Shown one piece after another: positions 1-9,737 of a stretch of 64,000 bases of DNA. The notes under the pieces are model-generated. The model was not told the DNA's origin. It saw only the letters and a list, made by a program, of their open reading frames with translations, and ran no database searches. A program made the translations under genes and the position numbers. Source of the DNA: JARBUG01 sp035628915 (lineage in GTDB: Bacteria; Bacillota; Sulfobacillia; Symbiobacteriales; Symbiobacteriaceae); assembly GCA_035628915.1 (NCBI GenBank), contig DASPIW010000022.1, forward strand, positions 1-64,000. The letters run 5' to 3'. The first letter of the stretch is position 1. Each line of letters starts with the position of its first letter.

Positions 1-374
1 CCACTACATCTCAAAACGAAAACTCAAGCAGGTCCACTGACAGCCTCAGGGTGCAGTGGGCAACGGCCAAGTGCGGCCACGGTACGGAGTATCCTCGTCG
101 TAACTATGTGCCAGGGCAGTGCCCGAACGCACGCACCTAGACCGAGGTAGCTCCCGACGGATCAGGGTCATGCGGTAACCAATCCGCGAATATCAGACTG
201 ATCCACCGTCGCATTTGCCCCGCTTGCCCGTTGCCTCCTGCACCTTGAAACTGAAAAATCGCGAAGAGGGGCTTGACCAGAGGCCCTTCCATATCAGTTA
301 CGGAACGAAATGTGCTATGCCGCACTTCGTGTAAGAGTACGGGTCTTCAATGCGAGATGGGGCAATTTGCCACT

Positions 375-648
375 GCCACGGAGGCCGCGGAATACACGGA
401 ATCGCGGAAGTGGAAGAGGGCTGTTGAAATGGCCTCGGACGGGACGCGGATGGCGATTTGGAAACCAACGCGGATTCATTATGAAGACTGTTTCTGAGCC
501 TTGTCTGACGATTCCATTCGGAATCTCATCTCGATTTAATAATTAAATATATTATCTAATTCCCTTTAACCCACATTACTGCCCGGAAATCCGCGGCCAT
601 TTCATTGTCCCATTCCGTGTCCTCCGTGGCTTCCGCGCCCTCCGTGGC
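375..648. repeat. Inverted pair of CCACGGAGG-type repeats
   Basis: The left copy (375-410) begins GCCACGGAGGCCGCGGAA. The right copy (613-648) carries the opposite orientation twice in tandem, TTCCGTGTCCTCCGTGGC then TTCCGCGCCCTCCGTGGC. Related copies lie at 9287-9376 and 30954-30976. They look like intergenic REP-type elements. The roughly 200 bases between the arms hold no recognisable gene. Confidence 0.6.
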
Positions 649-740
649 AAAATGCCTCCGTTACCTCACATAAGCAACCTCTCTCAAATTCCTTCAATTA
701 CAACCAGATGTGCAGACTCTGCTGCAAGCTTTGAAGGATA

Positions 741-764
741 GACCAGGGCACCACTGCCCTGGTC
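741..764 (-). terminator. Hairpin downstream of ddl
   Basis: GACCAGGGCA and TGCCCTGGTC form a perfect 10-bp stem around a 4-base loop, starting 14 bases past the ddl stop. There is no real U-run on the ddl strand (it continues TATCCTTC), so this is a likely but weak intrinsic terminator. Confidence 0.55.
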
Positions 765-777
765 TTTCCCGTATAGC

Positions 778-1917
778 CTAGACCGACGTAGCGTTCCGAT
801 TCTTGTCGGCGTGGCGCTCCAGCGCGAGCTGAATCAGGCGGTCGCAGAGCTCGGAGTAGCTAATGCCGGAGGCTTCCCACATCTTCGGGTACATCGAAAT
901 GCGGGTGAAACCGGGAATCGTGTTTACCTCGTTGATGATGATCCGGTTGGTCCCCTTCTCAAGAAAGAAGTCGCAGCGGGCCATACCGGCGCCGTCAATC
1001 GCCTTGAAGGCGATTACGGCCTGCCTGCGGATCTCCTCGGCCACGCCGGCCGGAATATCAGCAGGAATCCGGGTGGAAGAGAGATTGTCGAAGTACTTGT
1101 CCTGATAGTCATAGAACTCATGGCCCGGGATTACTTCGCCGGGAATTGAGGCGGCCGGATCATCATTGCCGAGCACCGCCACTTCGATTTCGCGAGCGTT
1201 GACGCCTTCTTCCACAAGCAGCCGCCGGTCGAACCGCGCCGCCTGATCCAGACCTGCGGCCAGCTCTTCTCGGTTGTGCGCCTTGGAAATGCCGACGGAA
1301 GAACCCAGGTTGGCCGGCTTCACGAAGAGCGGGTATTTTCCGCCGAACGCTCCTTCCAGGCCATCCAGCGCCGCCTCGGGGTTCGCTTCCCACTCCTTGC
1401 GCAAGATGATCCGGTACGGCGCAACGGCCAGGCCGGCTCGTTCAAAGAGCATCTTTGCAGCGCCCTTGTCCATCCCGACCGAAGAGGCGAGAACGCCACA
1501 GCCCACGTACGGGACGTTGGCCATCTCCAGCAGGCCCTGAATGGTGCCATCTTCGCCGTAAGTTCCGTGCAGAACCGGGAAGAAGACCGCCTGCTCCGCC
1601 TGATCCTTCGGCAGCGGCGCCGGCCGTTCGCCCACCGAAACCAGTTCGGACCGGGTCGGGTCGCCGAGCAGACCTACCGGAAATCCGCCGGCCTGCTCCA
1701 CGCCCTCGGTAAGGGCCTTCATGGGGTCGCCGGTCAGCAGCCACTGCCCTTCCTTGGTAATGCCGATGGGCACAATCTCGTACCGCGCCTTATCGAGGGC
1801 GTCCATTACATTCTTTGCGGACATGAGCGAGACCTCGTGCTCGCCCGAGCGCCCACCGAAGATCATGTACACCCGTGTCTTTCCGGCCACCGCGGCCACC
1901 CCTTCCGGTTTGCTCAT
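778..1917 (-). CDS. ddl: D-alanine--D-alanine ligase
   Basis: ATP-dependent ligase that joins two D-alanines for the peptidoglycan precursor in the cytoplasm. The 379-residue ATP-grasp protein has the N-terminal [10 protein letters not shown] motif near residue 21, the omega-loop EFYDYQDKY around residue 270 and the Mg-binding [10 protein letters not shown] near residue 330. A tyrosine-containing omega-loop is typical of D-Ala:D-Ala rather than D-Ala:D-lactate ligases, so there is no sign of a vancomycin-resistance type. Length is normal for the family. It lies downstream of and in the same direction as the DMT transporter and mtaB, with a 48-base gap, and may be read with them. A hairpin at 741-764 closes the unit. 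Confidence 0.95.
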   Translation of the reverse strand: MSKPEGVAAVAGKTRVYMIFGGRSGEHEVSLMSAKNVMDALDKARYEIVPIGITKEGQWLLTGDPMKALTEGVEQAGGFPVGLLGDPTRSELVSVGERPAPLPKDQAEQAVFFPVLHGTYGEDGTIQGLLEMANVPYVGCGVLASSVGMDKGAAKMLFERAGLAVAPYRIILRKEWEANPEAALDGLEGAFGGKYPLFVKPANLGSSVGISKAHNREELAAGLDQAARFDRRLLVEEGVNAREIEVAVLGNDDPAASIPGEVIPGHEFYDYQDKYFDNLSSTRIPADIPAGVAEEIRRQAVIAFKAIDGAGMARCDFFLEKGTNRIIINEVNTIPGFTRISMYPKMWEASGISYSELCDRLIQLALERHADKNRNATSV

Positions 1918-1965
1918 ACTGTGTGAGCCTATGCCAATAAGCTAACGTCTCTCACTGCCAAATGG

Positions 1966-2889
1966 TTACTGCTGTCCGCGCCGTACCAGGGCAACTCCCC
2001 CCAGAGCCAGCGCTGCGCCAAGAATCTGGATCCAGGAAAAGCCCTGACCCAGGAAGAGCGCGCCGCTGGCCGCAGCGACCGCGGGAACGAGATACAGGGC
2101 CAGCATGACGCGATTCGGTCCGACGGTGGCAATGGCCGAGTACCAAACCATGTGAGCGTACATCGAGACGAGAAGGCCCACCCAAGCGATCCAGAGCCAA
2201 GCTTTCAGGCTCACGGCAGCCCAGTCGAACGCCGCGGCGGCCGGCGCCTGCCACGCCAGGAAGCCGGCCAGGGCAATCAGATTGATCCAGGCCTGCACCT
2301 TCACACCGCTGTGTGACTTCAGCAGAGGCTGCGCCGCCAGACCGTACCACGCGAAAATGACACTTGCCACCAGTGCCAACAGGTCACCCTGCCATTTGGC
2401 CAGATCGAAGGCCAGGGCGGTGGCGCCGAAACCGATCACGATAGCCGCCCCGCCGAAGGCGACCAGCGATCCCAAGAGATACCGGACGGTCGGTGCGCCC
2501 TTTCCGCCCATCCACAAAAGCAACACGGTCCAGATTGGCGAAAGGGCGAGCAGCAGCGACGTATTTGCGGCCGTCGTCATTTTCGCCGCAGCGGCGAATA
2601 CGACGCCATATACGAGCACGCCAATCAGGCCGATGGCCGCCGTTCGGAGCCAGTCCTTGCGCGGCAGCCGCCAGTCCTCGTCAGAGCGCAGCAGCACCAG
2701 CCAGAGCAGCGGTGTGGCGATCGAATAACGAAGCACGTTGAACAGTAGCGTAGGAACTTCGTTCTGCGCCACTTTGAAACCAACATAGCCAATGCCCCAG
2801 ACCAGCACCACTCCGAGCAGGGAGATATCGGTGGAGGTCAAAACGGGGCGCACCGCGGTGCGGGCGGCTCCGGCAGGCTGCGCGCTCAT
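1966..2889 (-). CDS. EamA/DMT-family transporter
   Basis: A 307-residue inner-membrane protein with about ten hydrophobic segments in two homologous halves, as in drug/metabolite (EamA) exporters. The early segment LGVVLVWGIGYVGFKVAQ and the second-half stretch around GPNRVMLALYLVPAVAAA are typical of the family. Substrate cannot be told from sequence; relatives export amino acids, purines or other metabolites. Its ATG overlaps the mtaB stop by four bases (ATGA), so the two are almost surely co-transcribed and translationally coupled. A second member of the family lies at 42365-43276. Confidence 0.85.
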   Translation of the reverse strand: MSAQPAGAARTAVRPVLTSTDISLLGVVLVWGIGYVGFKVAQNEVPTLLFNVLRYSIATPLLWLVLLRSDEDWRLPRKDWLRTAAIGLIGVLVYGVVFAAAAKMTTAANTSLLLALSPIWTVLLLWMGGKGAPTVRYLLGSLVAFGGAAIVIGFGATALAFDLAKWQGDLLALVASVIFAWYGLAAQPLLKSHSGVKVQAWINLIALAGFLAWQAPAAAAFDWAAVSLKAWLWIAWVGLLVSMYAHMVWYSAIATVGPNRVMLALYLVPAVAAASGALFLGQGFSWIQILGAALALGGVALVRRGQQ

Positions 2890-4319
2890 TGGGCGGGTTC
2901 ATCCTCTCCGGTGGGCATATCGACGGTAAGTTCCAGATCCTTCGCTAAGAAGACAGGCTGCAATGTGCGAGGACGCTCGATTTTGCGGGAAGGCCCGATG
3001 GGATGCCCGTTCATCTCTCCCAGGCAAATCTCCTCGTCGACTTCGGTGACACGCACCGGAATCAGGCAGTTCTTCAGCTCATCGCCCCCGGGAAAACGGA
3101 GGCGGATATAGTTGTCGGTGTACCCTTCGAGCCACCCGGGCTCGGTGTCCGCTTCTTCTTCAGCCAGAACGGTCAGCGTCTGGCCAACGAAACGGGTGGC
3201 GAACTGCAGGGCCAGTTCCCGCCCGAGTGCGATCATATCGTGCGTGTGGTGCTCCTTGACCGCTTTGCTGATCTGCCCGGGCATGGTGGCGGCCGGCGTA
3301 CCCTTGCGGGGCGAGAAAGGGAAGACATGGAGCCGGCCAAAGCCCATCTCTTTGATGAAGGCCATCGACTCACGGTGCTCCGCTTCCGTTTCGCCGGGGA
3401 ACCCGACGATCACGTCGGTGGTCAGCCCGATGTCGGGAATCCGGCGGCGCAGTTCCTGCACCACATCCCGGTATTCCTGCGCCGTGTAGGCCCGCTTCAT
3501 GCGCTCCAGCACGGTCTGCGAGCCGCTCTGCAGGCTCAGGTGCAGATGGCGGCAGACCTTGGGATTGGACTGCAGCAGCCGCATGAGATGGTCGGAGACG
3601 TGCTTGGGCTCCAGCGATGAGAGCCGGATGCGGTCAATGCCGTCGATGGCCGCAATCTCCTCAACCACCCGGGCCAGGGTGAACTCGTTCTTGTAGTCCC
3701 TGCCGTAGCTGCCCAGGTGGATGCCGGTGAGCACGACTTCACGGAACCCCTCGGCAGCCAGGCGTCCACACTCGCTGACCACCGACTCCGGGCGCCGGCT
3801 GCGGGGCTTCCCCCGGGCGTAGGGAATGATGCAGAAGGTGCAAAAGATGTTGCACCCTTCCTGGATTTTCACAACGGCACGGGTGTGGCCCATGAACGAG
3901 TCAACCGGCATCTCCTCGAACTCACGGGCCTGCCAGATATTGTTGACGGCCCGGATGGGCTCGGGCGCCCCGGCGGCCTGCTCGCACAGCTCCACCACCC
4001 GCTCCCGGTCCTGGTTCCCGATGATTAAGGAGACGCCGGGAATGGCGGCCACCTCGTCAGGATCCGTCTGGGTATAACACCCTGCGACGGCCACCACGCT
4101 CAGAGGAGAACGCCGGATGGCGTTACGGATCAGTTGCCGGCTCTTGGCGGCGCCCCGGCCCGTGACGGTACATGTGTTGATGATATAGACATCGGCGGGC
4201 TCGTGAAAATCCACGATCCGGTATCCGGCCCGCCGGAACAGCGCCAGCATGGCTTCGGTGTCGTACTGGTTGACTTTGCAGCCCAGTGTGGTGACAGCCA
4301 CACGCTTTGTGTCGGCCAC
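2886..4319 (-). CDS. mtaB: tRNA t6A37 methylthiotransferase MtaB
   Basis: Radical-SAM enzyme that converts t6A to ms2t6A at position 37 of ANN-decoding tRNAs. The 477-residue protein has the N-terminal MTTase domain with three cluster cysteines (TTLGCKVNQYDTEA, INTCTVTG, VAGCYTQ), the radical-SAM CxxxCxxC in EGCNIFCTFCIIPYARG near residue 155, and a C-terminal TRAM-like domain. TLGCKVNQ separates MtaB from MiaB and RimO. The GTG start at 4319 has a strong SD (AAAGGAGGGG) five bases upstream. In many Firmicutes mtaB directly follows prmA-rsmE; here the peptidases and the NUDIX gene at 4.6-9.2 kb lie between. Confidence 0.93.
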   Translation of the reverse strand: MADTKRVAVTTLGCKVNQYDTEAMLALFRRAGYRIVDFHEPADVYIINTCTVTGRGAAKSRQLIRNAIRRSPLSVVAVAGCYTQTDPDEVAAIPGVSLIIGNQDRERVVELCEQAAGAPEPIRAVNNIWQAREFEEMPVDSFMGHTRAVVKIQEGCNIFCTFCIIPYARGKPRSRRPESVVSECGRLAAEGFREVVLTGIHLGSYGRDYKNEFTLARVVEEIAAIDGIDRIRLSSLEPKHVSDHLMRLLQSNPKVCRHLHLSLQSGSQTVLERMKRAYTAQEYRDVVQELRRRIPDIGLTTDVIVGFPGETEAEHRESMAFIKEMGFGRLHVFPFSPRKGTPAATMPGQISKAVKEHHTHDMIALGRELALQFATRFVGQTLTVLAEEEADTEPGWLEGYTDNYIRLRFPGGDELKNCLIPVRVTEVDEEICLGEMNGHPIGPSRKIERPRTLQPVFLAKDLELTVDMPTGEDEPAQ

Positions 4320-4648
4320 CCATTCCCCTCCTTTCCCTGTCTGCTATCTTTTCATAATAGCCTTCGCTTGATGAGTCTTCAAGGGCCTGCAGAATCGGGA
4401 AACCGCTGCACGGCAGGACATTCACATAAGCAAACCGAATGAATGGGCGCCACAGACGGGGTTCTCGATCTCCGTCGGCCCTGCCGCGGGGGCTCCGGGG
4501 ACAGGGCTCTTGCTTACGGCATCCACTGCAAGGCTTCCCAGGAGCCTTGAAGCCGGCCGAGCCCGCTCGTCACGCTGTCCACTTCTGCCAATTGCGGCGG
4601 ATGCCACGCGCGGAGACGTCAAGTCCTCGTGGTCAGCATGGAAAGGGA
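4320..4648. other. Divergent intergenic region without a recognised gene
   Basis: About 330 bases between the divergent mtaB and NUDIX genes. Short open frames exist on both strands but look like GC-rich shadows. I see no convincing promoter or RNA element. Confidence 0.4.
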
Positions 4649-5068
4649 GTGATCTACATCCAAACGCAGGCGATTGCAGTAAAAGGAGCCATCGTAAGAG
4701 ACGGCAAGGTGCTCACCATTTACAGGACAGAAGCGGAACTTGCTCAAGACCGGACTTCTGGTCCGGCTGACTTTCCGGGGGGACGCCTGGAATATGCCGA
4801 AGCACCTACGGAAGGCCTGTACCGTGAGATTCTTGAAGAGACCGGGTTGCAGGTGAACATAGGACCGGTAATTCATGTCTGGAGCATCATGAGACCGGAC
4901 GGTCTGCAGCTCGTAATAATTCTCTACCGCTGTTACTGGGCTGATGGCGAGGTGCAACTAGGGCCGGAGCATGACCGTTTCGAATGGGTGGACACCAACG
5001 CGGACCACTTGCCGAGTTGGATTGCCGAGGGAGTGCAGTCTGCTCTCAAAGTCATCGCCGTTGATTAG
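4649..5068 (+). CDS. NUDIX hydrolase
   Basis: A small cytoplasmic pyrophosphohydrolase of about 139 residues acting on nucleoside-diphosphate-linked substrates; the exact substrate is unknown. The Nudix box is complete: G-x5-E-x7-R-E-x2-E-E-x-G-L, seen as GGRLEYAEAPTEG followed by LYREILEETGL around residues 45-67. The start is uncertain. The open frame reaches back to 4439, but homology begins near IQTQAIAVKGAIV. GTG at 4649 sits almost on top of the SD-like GGAAAGGGAGTGAT, so a nearby non-ATG start just downstream is also possible. It stands alone between two minus-strand genes. Confidence 0.8.
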   Translation: MIYIQTQAIAVKGAIVRDGKVLTIYRTEAELAQDRTSGPADFPGGRLEYAEAPTEGLYREILEETGLQVNIGPVIHVWSIMRPDGLQLVIILYRCYWADGEVQLGPEHDRFEWVDTNADHLPSWIAEGVQSALKVIAVD

Positions 5069-5076
5069 AAACCAGG

Positions 5077-5102
5077 GGGCCCCCCGCCGAAGCGGGAGGC
5101 CC
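5077..5102. terminator. GC-rich hairpin between converging genes
   Basis: GGGCCCCCCGC and GCGGGAGGCCC pair over 11 positions with one mismatch around a CGAA loop. It lies between the converging NUDIX and S8 peptidase genes and could end both transcripts, but no U-run follows on either strand. Confidence 0.5.
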
Positions 5103-5110
5103 TCACCTGA

Positions 5111-7273
5111 CTACCGGTTGTAATCCATCACGTACAGGTAAGGCACCCGGATGCTGCCCACCCCCGGCGCCTCTGCCACCACGCGGCCGCGCCGCAGTTC
5201 GGGATACCCGCCCTGCCCCGGCGACGGGGCGCCCCGGTCTGCCACGGTTACGGTCACGAGGGCACTCTGACCGGCGGCCAACGCCACACTACCCGGACTG
5301 ACGGTGACCTTGCCGCCCAGACTGTCGCTCATTGCGAAAACCGCGGCAGCCCCCGAAGTATTAGTCAGCCGGAAACTCATCTGATACAGATGGCTGCCCA
5401 CCGGGCGGACCAGCCCGAAGCTGAGCGAAGACGGCATTGCCATGGCAGGCGGGCTAACGGCTCTGGCCAGATCGATCATGCCGGCGCCCACCTTGAGGGG
5501 ATCGTCGGTGCTGGCGCCCGGGCGAGCCGTGCCCATGAGGGCGGCCTTCACTTCCGCCGGTCCCCACCCGCGGCCGTTGGCCCGGCTGTGAGCCAGCAGC
5601 AGGGCCGAGGCACCGGCCACATGGGGCGTCGCCATGGACGTACCGCCAAAGACCGCATAGCCGCCGCCGGGCACCGAACTGTACACATCGGTGCCGATGG
5701 CCGCCACGTCGGGCTTGAGCATGTAAGCGGGCGTGGGGCCCCACGATGAGAAATCCGCCAGATTACTGGCGACGCCAGCCCGCTCTGCCGTCTTCTCCAG
5801 GGTGACCGTCCGGTCGCCGGTCCAGGCCGCCATAGCCTTGCCATCGTCGCGCCGGATCATGACCGCCGGAATCGTCACGCCATCCGTCGACATTGCGATC
5901 GGCTCGCCGTCCACGTCTTCACGCTGGTACATGATCACCGCCACGGCACCGGCCGCGGCTGCGTTGTTCACTTTCTCGGCGAACGTGCAGACGCCTCGTT
6001 GGAGCAACGCGATCATACCCGTCAGCGGCGTGCCGCTCAGGGGCGTGCACGCCAGGGTGTCGCCGCCGGCAAAATCGGCCCACACCGCATACGTCCCGGT
6101 CTTGGTCTCCCTGAGCTCGCCGTTGCCGTCGCCGGTCCGGGCCAGCACGGGCCCGGGCAGGGCAGCGGCATACACCGTGGGTGCGAAAACATGGGCGTTG
6201 GTCACGGCTGCCACGGTAATCACTTTGTCAGCGATGCCCGGCGAGCCAACCGTATAGTGCCCCGGCCCCTCGTTGCCTGCTGCGATGGCGACGACCACGC
6301 CCGCGTCAACGGCGGCATCGACGGCCATCGACAGGATGTCGGATCCTTGATGCGCCGTCCCGCCGAGGCTCAGGTTCAGCACATCCATTCCGTCGATGAC
6401 GGCTTCCTCCACCGCCTTGGCGATGAAGAGGCTCTTGGCGCTTGCGACGTGCCCGGGGAAGACATTGTAGTTGCCCAGCCAGGCGCCCGGCGCCACGCCG
6501 CTCAAGCCTGTGGCCAGGGGTGCCGCCGTGCCCGCCCGGCCGGCGATGGTGCCGGCCACATGCGTTCCATGGCTGTCGATGGCCTCAGCCGTAAGCCACG
6601 GGCTCTGGTGGAAGACCTTCGCCACGATCACCTTGTTGCTGGTAAACCGGGCGTCGCCCATCGGGTACCCCGCCGGGGCGGTCATGCCTGCATCATGAAG
6701 GAACGGATGGCTCTGGTCGACCCCGCTGTCGATTACGCCCACCTTGATTCCGCTGCCCGCGCTCTCCTGGCCGCCCAAGGCGCTCCACAGGGCTGGCGTG
6801 CCAATCACGCCGTGGCTGGCGCTCATCGCCTTGCCAAACGAAGCGCTCAGCCCCGCCTGAACGGCGCCCGGGCCGCCCTGCACGTCCCGCAGGGTCGCCC
6901 CGTTCAACTTCAGGCCAACGCCGTTGAACGTCACCGCATACTCCGTGACGATCTGAACCTGGGGATAGCGCTTGGCCAGCCATTTCAGGTAATTCTGGCG
7001 CTGCGCGGCCAGCCGGTTCCCGTACTTGCGGGCCGCCGGCGAGTTGAGATCCAGCTTCTGCCCTTTCCCGGGCTTGGTCGCTTCGTAGCCGCTGACCGAC
7101 CCGTCGTATGAAGCGAGCGGTGCGTCGCCGAAGCGGACGAATACGTAGTCGTCGGTCGTGGCACCCGGCCGAGGGCCGTCGGTATTCAGGTTGATGCCGT
7201 AAGCCGGAATCGCCGCGAGTACCAGGAGCAGGATGCCGACGGTCGCCGCAACCCATTTGTTTATGCCTCGCAT
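5111..7273 (-). CDS. Secreted subtilisin-family (S8) serine peptidase with PA domain
   Basis: Exported protease of about 720 residues. The order is a Sec signal peptide (GINKWVAATVGILLLVL to IPAYG), a propeptide-like region, then the S8 catalytic domain with aspartate in GVIDSGVDQSHP, histidine in DSHGTHVAGTIAG, oxyanion asparagine in AIAAGNEGPG and serine in GGTSMATPHVAG. A protease-associated (PA) domain of roughly 110 residues is inserted between Asn and Ser (around TPLTGMIALLQRGVCTFAEK). A beta-rich C-terminal domain follows. I start at ATG 7273 because GGGGGG lies seven bases before it; the frame is open to 7333. It lies just downstream of the M14 carboxypeptidase, with a terminator between, so the pair may jointly degrade external protein. 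Confidence 0.92.
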   Translation of the reverse strand: MRGINKWVAATVGILLLVLAAIPAYGINLNTDGPRPGATTDDYVFVRFGDAPLASYDGSVSGYEATKPGKGQKLDLNSPAARKYGNRLAAQRQNYLKWLAKRYPQVQIVTEYAVTFNGVGLKLNGATLRDVQGGPGAVQAGLSASFGKAMSASHGVIGTPALWSALGGQESAGSGIKVGVIDSGVDQSHPFLHDAGMTAPAGYPMGDARFTSNKVIVAKVFHQSPWLTAEAIDSHGTHVAGTIAGRAGTAAPLATGLSGVAPGAWLGNYNVFPGHVASAKSLFIAKAVEEAVIDGMDVLNLSLGGTAHQGSDILSMAVDAAVDAGVVVAIAAGNEGPGHYTVGSPGIADKVITVAAVTNAHVFAPTVYAAALPGPVLARTGDGNGELRETKTGTYAVWADFAGGDTLACTPLSGTPLTGMIALLQRGVCTFAEKVNNAAAAGAVAVIMYQREDVDGEPIAMSTDGVTIPAVMIRRDDGKAMAAWTGDRTVTLEKTAERAGVASNLADFSSWGPTPAYMLKPDVAAIGTDVYSSVPGGGYAVFGGTSMATPHVAGASALLLAHSRANGRGWGPAEVKAALMGTARPGASTDDPLKVGAGMIDLARAVSPPAMAMPSSLSFGLVRPVGSHLYQMSFRLTNTSGAAAVFAMSDSLGGKVTVSPGSVALAAGQSALVTVTVADRGAPSPGQGGYPELRRGRVVAEAPGVGSIRVPYLYVMDYNR

Positions 7274-7327
7274 CTGCATTCCCCCCAAAGCGCTTTCGAT
7301 GCACTCTAGGGGATTTGACAAAAGGCA

Positions 7328-7362
7328 CGCCAAATCCTGTCAATGATTGACAAGATTTGGCG
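7328..7362 (-). terminator. Terminator after the M14 peptidase gene
   Basis: CGCCAAATCTTGTCAA and TTGACAGGATTTGGCG (minus-strand reading) form a 16-bp stem with one U.G pair and a 3-base loop, followed by TGCCTTTTG. It starts eight bases past the M14 stop and separates it from the S8 gene. As DNA it is also a near-perfect palindrome, so an operator role is conceivable. Confidence 0.7.
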
Positions 7363-7369
7363 ATAATTG

Positions 7370-9163
7370 TTAATGGGCGATGATCGTTACATCATCAATC
7401 GCGGCTTCCACCAGGCTAGCCGGGCCGGCATCGGCAGCCTCCACCATCAACCAGACTGCCTGCCCGGCAAAGCGGCTGATGTCAACCGATGCCGGCGCCC
7501 ATGCCGCATCATCGTCGTTGGCGGCGCCCAGCTCCTCCAGGACGGTCTGGGTAGTAGTGCCCACCACCGTTACACGCAGGTAGTCTGCACTGGACGAATT
7601 GGATGCGTGGGCGAGGTAATACGAGAATGACAGCGTCAGTCTCCCGGCGGACGGCAGGCTGATGGCGGGGGACTGAACCGTGGTGATGCCGCCGTCCACG
7701 TCGTGGTCGCCGGTGCCGGCGCCCGCGGCGGCGCCCGTCACCAGGTCATAGCTGCCGCTGACGGTGTTGCCCAGCTGCTTGGGCCCGCTGTAGGCGGTGT
7801 CCGCCGGGTTGCCGCGCTCCCAGCGCCCGAGCGTTGCCCTGTCGGTGCCGGCAGGGTTGACCGTCCAACCCCGGTCCGTTTCAAAGCTGTCAAAGAAGAC
7901 CGTCGTCGGTTCGGAACCGCTGCAGCGCTTGCCGATGGCCCGGTACGGGCAGCCTGCCTGTTCTGCAATATACAGGATCGCTTCCCGGTTGCGGCCGGGC
8001 AGGACCGGTATCTGTTCGTCGGGCGGGTAGAATCCGGGGGACGAGGCGGTGGGCGACATTTCAAAGGTGTAGGCAAAGATCCTGTGCTGGCCATAGGCCC
8101 AGTCGGTCAGGTCACCGTCCGAGATGTACAGATCGCTGGCCTGCTGGGCAGTATAGCCGTTCGTTCCCGCCATGGCGTATCCCATGGCCGCGAACGTGTC
8201 GTGATCGTCCTGCGTCATGTCGGACGGCACGTCCGTGTAGGTGTAGCCATACGGCCACAGAATCAGCTCGGCGTACGAGTGGAAGGTAATCGCCGTCTTG
8301 ATTTGCTGAACTCCGCCCACAACCCGGCTGCTGATGAAATCGCGGATCGCTGCCGTCTCGGGCGCCGAGAAGGCGAAGGCGCCCCGGTAGGTCTCGCTGG
8401 CCGGGTTTGCGCTCGAGCCGCCGCAGCAGCCCCACCGGTACCCGTAGTTCCGGTTCAGGTCGGTGCCGACGTAAGCCGACCCGGTGTTGGGCTGCCGGTT
8501 CTTCCGCCAGCTCCGGTAACGGCCCGTGGCAACGTCATACTCGCCGCCGTCCGGGTTGACGTTGAAGACGATGTAAACCTCCCGGGAGTTGACGAGATGC
8601 GTGATGCGGCTGTCGGTGCCGTAGTTGTCGGCCAGCAGGTGCAGGATGTACAGAGTCTGCTCGACGGTTAAGTGCTCGCGGGCGTGGTGAAGACCGGCGT
8701 ACAGCACTTCTGGCTCGTTTTCGTCGACGGCCGCGTTGTCGCTGATTTTGACGGCCCAGAGCTCGCGCCCCTCCACGGACCGCCCGATGCTGAACTTCCT
8801 CGCGATGCTGCTGTGGGCGCCCACCACCGAGTCGATTTCGGTGGTCATCTCCGTGTAATTATGGTAGTTCGAATCCTCGCCGGGAAAATCCAGCGCTCGC
8901 AGCCGGAGGTCGGGCCTGAAGCCCAGCTTGCGGATCGCTCCTGCCTCCACCGCTGTGGCTGTGATGATCACGTAATCGGGCCCGACTTCGTCAATCGCCG
9001 CACCACTCGCTGCAATGGCCGAGCGCTGCTCCTTCGTCGACACGCCGTAGATGATGTATGATGCGCGGTCATCCGTCTCCGCCGTGCTAAAGGCGGCGGC
9101 TGGAATGAGGGCCACAGCCAGGGCCAGAAAGGCCAGCACCGCGAGGAACCTGGAGCGAGTCAT
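7370..9163 (-). CDS. Secreted M14 zinc carboxypeptidase
   Basis: Exported metallo-carboxypeptidase of about 597 residues. A signal peptide ([20 protein letters not shown]) precedes an N-terminal propeptide-like segment. The M14 domain has the zinc motif HHARE (within [14 protein letters not shown]), the arginine/asparagine region [11 protein letters not shown], the third zinc histidine in [16 protein letters not shown] and the catalytic glutamate in YTFEMSP. A C-terminal beta-sandwich domain of about 170 residues (from [11 protein letters not shown]) resembles domains added to secreted bacterial peptidases. The start at 9163 follows GGGGAGAG; the frame is open to 9388 but the upstream part overlaps a repeat element. 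Substrate range is unknown. Confidence 0.9.
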   Translation of the reverse strand: MTRSRFLAVLAFLALAVALIPAAAFSTAETDDRASYIIYGVSTKEQRSAIAASGAAIDEVGPDYVIITATAVEAGAIRKLGFRPDLRLRALDFPGEDSNYHNYTEMTTEIDSVVGAHSSIARKFSIGRSVEGRELWAVKISDNAAVDENEPEVLYAGLHHAREHLTVEQTLYILHLLADNYGTDSRITHLVNSREVYIVFNVNPDGGEYDVATGRYRSWRKNRQPNTGSAYVGTDLNRNYGYRWGCCGGSSANPASETYRGAFAFSAPETAAIRDFISSRVVGGVQQIKTAITFHSYAELILWPYGYTYTDVPSDMTQDDHDTFAAMGYAMAGTNGYTAQQASDLYISDGDLTDWAYGQHRIFAYTFEMSPTASSPGFYPPDEQIPVLPGRNREAILYIAEQAGCPYRAIGKRCSGSEPTTVFFDSFETDRGWTVNPAGTDRATLGRWERGNPADTAYSGPKQLGNTVSGSYDLVTGAAAGAGTGDHDVDGGITTVQSPAISLPSAGRLTLSFSYYLAHASNSSSADYLRVTVVGTTTQTVLEELGAANDDDAAWAPASVDISRFAGQAVWLMVEAADAGPASLVEAAIDDVTIIAH

Positions 9164-9243
9164 CTCTCCCCATCCCCTTTTCAGCCGCCTGCCTTCACAT
9201 AATACGTTGACCGCCCTCGCGGCGGACTCCCCGCATTGCGGAA

Positions 9244-9269
9244 AACCCTCGCTGTTGTAAGCGAGGGTT
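9244..9269 (-). terminator. Terminator after the dnaJ-prmA-rsmE-DUF309 unit
   Basis: On the minus strand AACCCTCGC and GCGAGGGTT form a 9-bp stem, with TTTTCC at the 3' side. It is the first good terminator downstream of DUF309 (stop at 9378) and lies before the M14 gene. Confidence 0.7.
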
Positions 9270-9286
9270 CGAAAACAGAAGAACCA

Positions 9287-9376
9287 GCCACGGAGGACGC
9301 GGAGAACGCGGAATAAGACAAGACTATTTCCACGTCTGTTCCCACTTCCGCGCGTTTCGCGTCCTCCGTCGCTGGC
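9287..9376. repeat. Palindromic CCACGGAGG-type repeat element
   Basis: The left arm (9287-9313, GCCACGGAGGACGCGGAG and on) and the right arm (9346-9376, TTCCGCGCGTTTCGCG then TCCTCCGTCGCTGGC) are near reverse complements and could form a long imperfect hairpin. It abuts the 3' end of the DUF309 gene and shares its core with the copies at 375-648 and 30954-30976. Confidence 0.65.
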
Positions 9377-9377
9377 T

Positions 9378-9737
9378 TTATTTCCCAATGCCTAACTTGA
9401 TAAACGGGAGTTGCTCCTTCAGATTCGCACCAGCAGGCAACGAATCCAGCTGCGCCCGACAGTACCGAGCGTGCGCGAGCACCCGTTCGATGTCCAGGTC
9501 CCAGTGCCGGGGCGCATACGGTTCCAGCCAGGCCATGCACTTATCCAGCACCTTTCGGCAACCTGACGGGTTATTTCGCTGCACATGGACGAAGGCCGCA
9601 GCAAAAACGATCAGGCCGCGCAAGAAGAGATCGTTGTCGCTCTCCTTCCACAGCTCCTCCAGCGCCTCATGGGCATCCCAAAACTGCTCGGCGTTGAACA
9701 GCTCGAAGTACCGAAGGTACTGCTCAGGATAGCTCAT
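9378..9737 (-). CDS. DUF309-family protein
   Basis: A soluble 119-residue helical protein with the DUF309 signature: [20 protein letters not shown] near residue 10, [19 protein letters not shown] near 41 and a C-terminal KLGIGK. The family carries conserved histidine and glutamate residues but has no established function. The ATG at 9737 overlaps the rsmE stop by four bases (ATGA), so I take this start rather than the longer frame to 10013, which merely shadows rsmE. It is the last gene of the unit that starts at dnaJ or grpE. Confidence 0.85.
   Translation of the reverse strand: MSYPEQYLRYFELFNAEQFWDAHEALEELWKESDNDLFLRGLIVFAAAFVHVQRNNPSGCRKVLDKCMAWLEPYAPRHWDLDIERVLAHARYCRAQLDSLPAGANLKEQLPFIKLGIGK

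Larger units (their letters stand above)
1..777. other. Gene-poor left edge
   Basis: I find no convincing gene in this stretch. The short open frames lack a good ribosome binding site and resemble no family I know. It holds an inverted pair of CCACGGAGG-type repeats and, at its right end, the hairpin that follows ddl. A gene running in from the left edge cannot be excluded. Confidence 0.5.

Noticed and set aside
375..648. CCACGGAGG repeats as a CRISPR array
   Set aside because: Copies are few, inverted and unevenly spaced, with no regular spacers and no cas genes.
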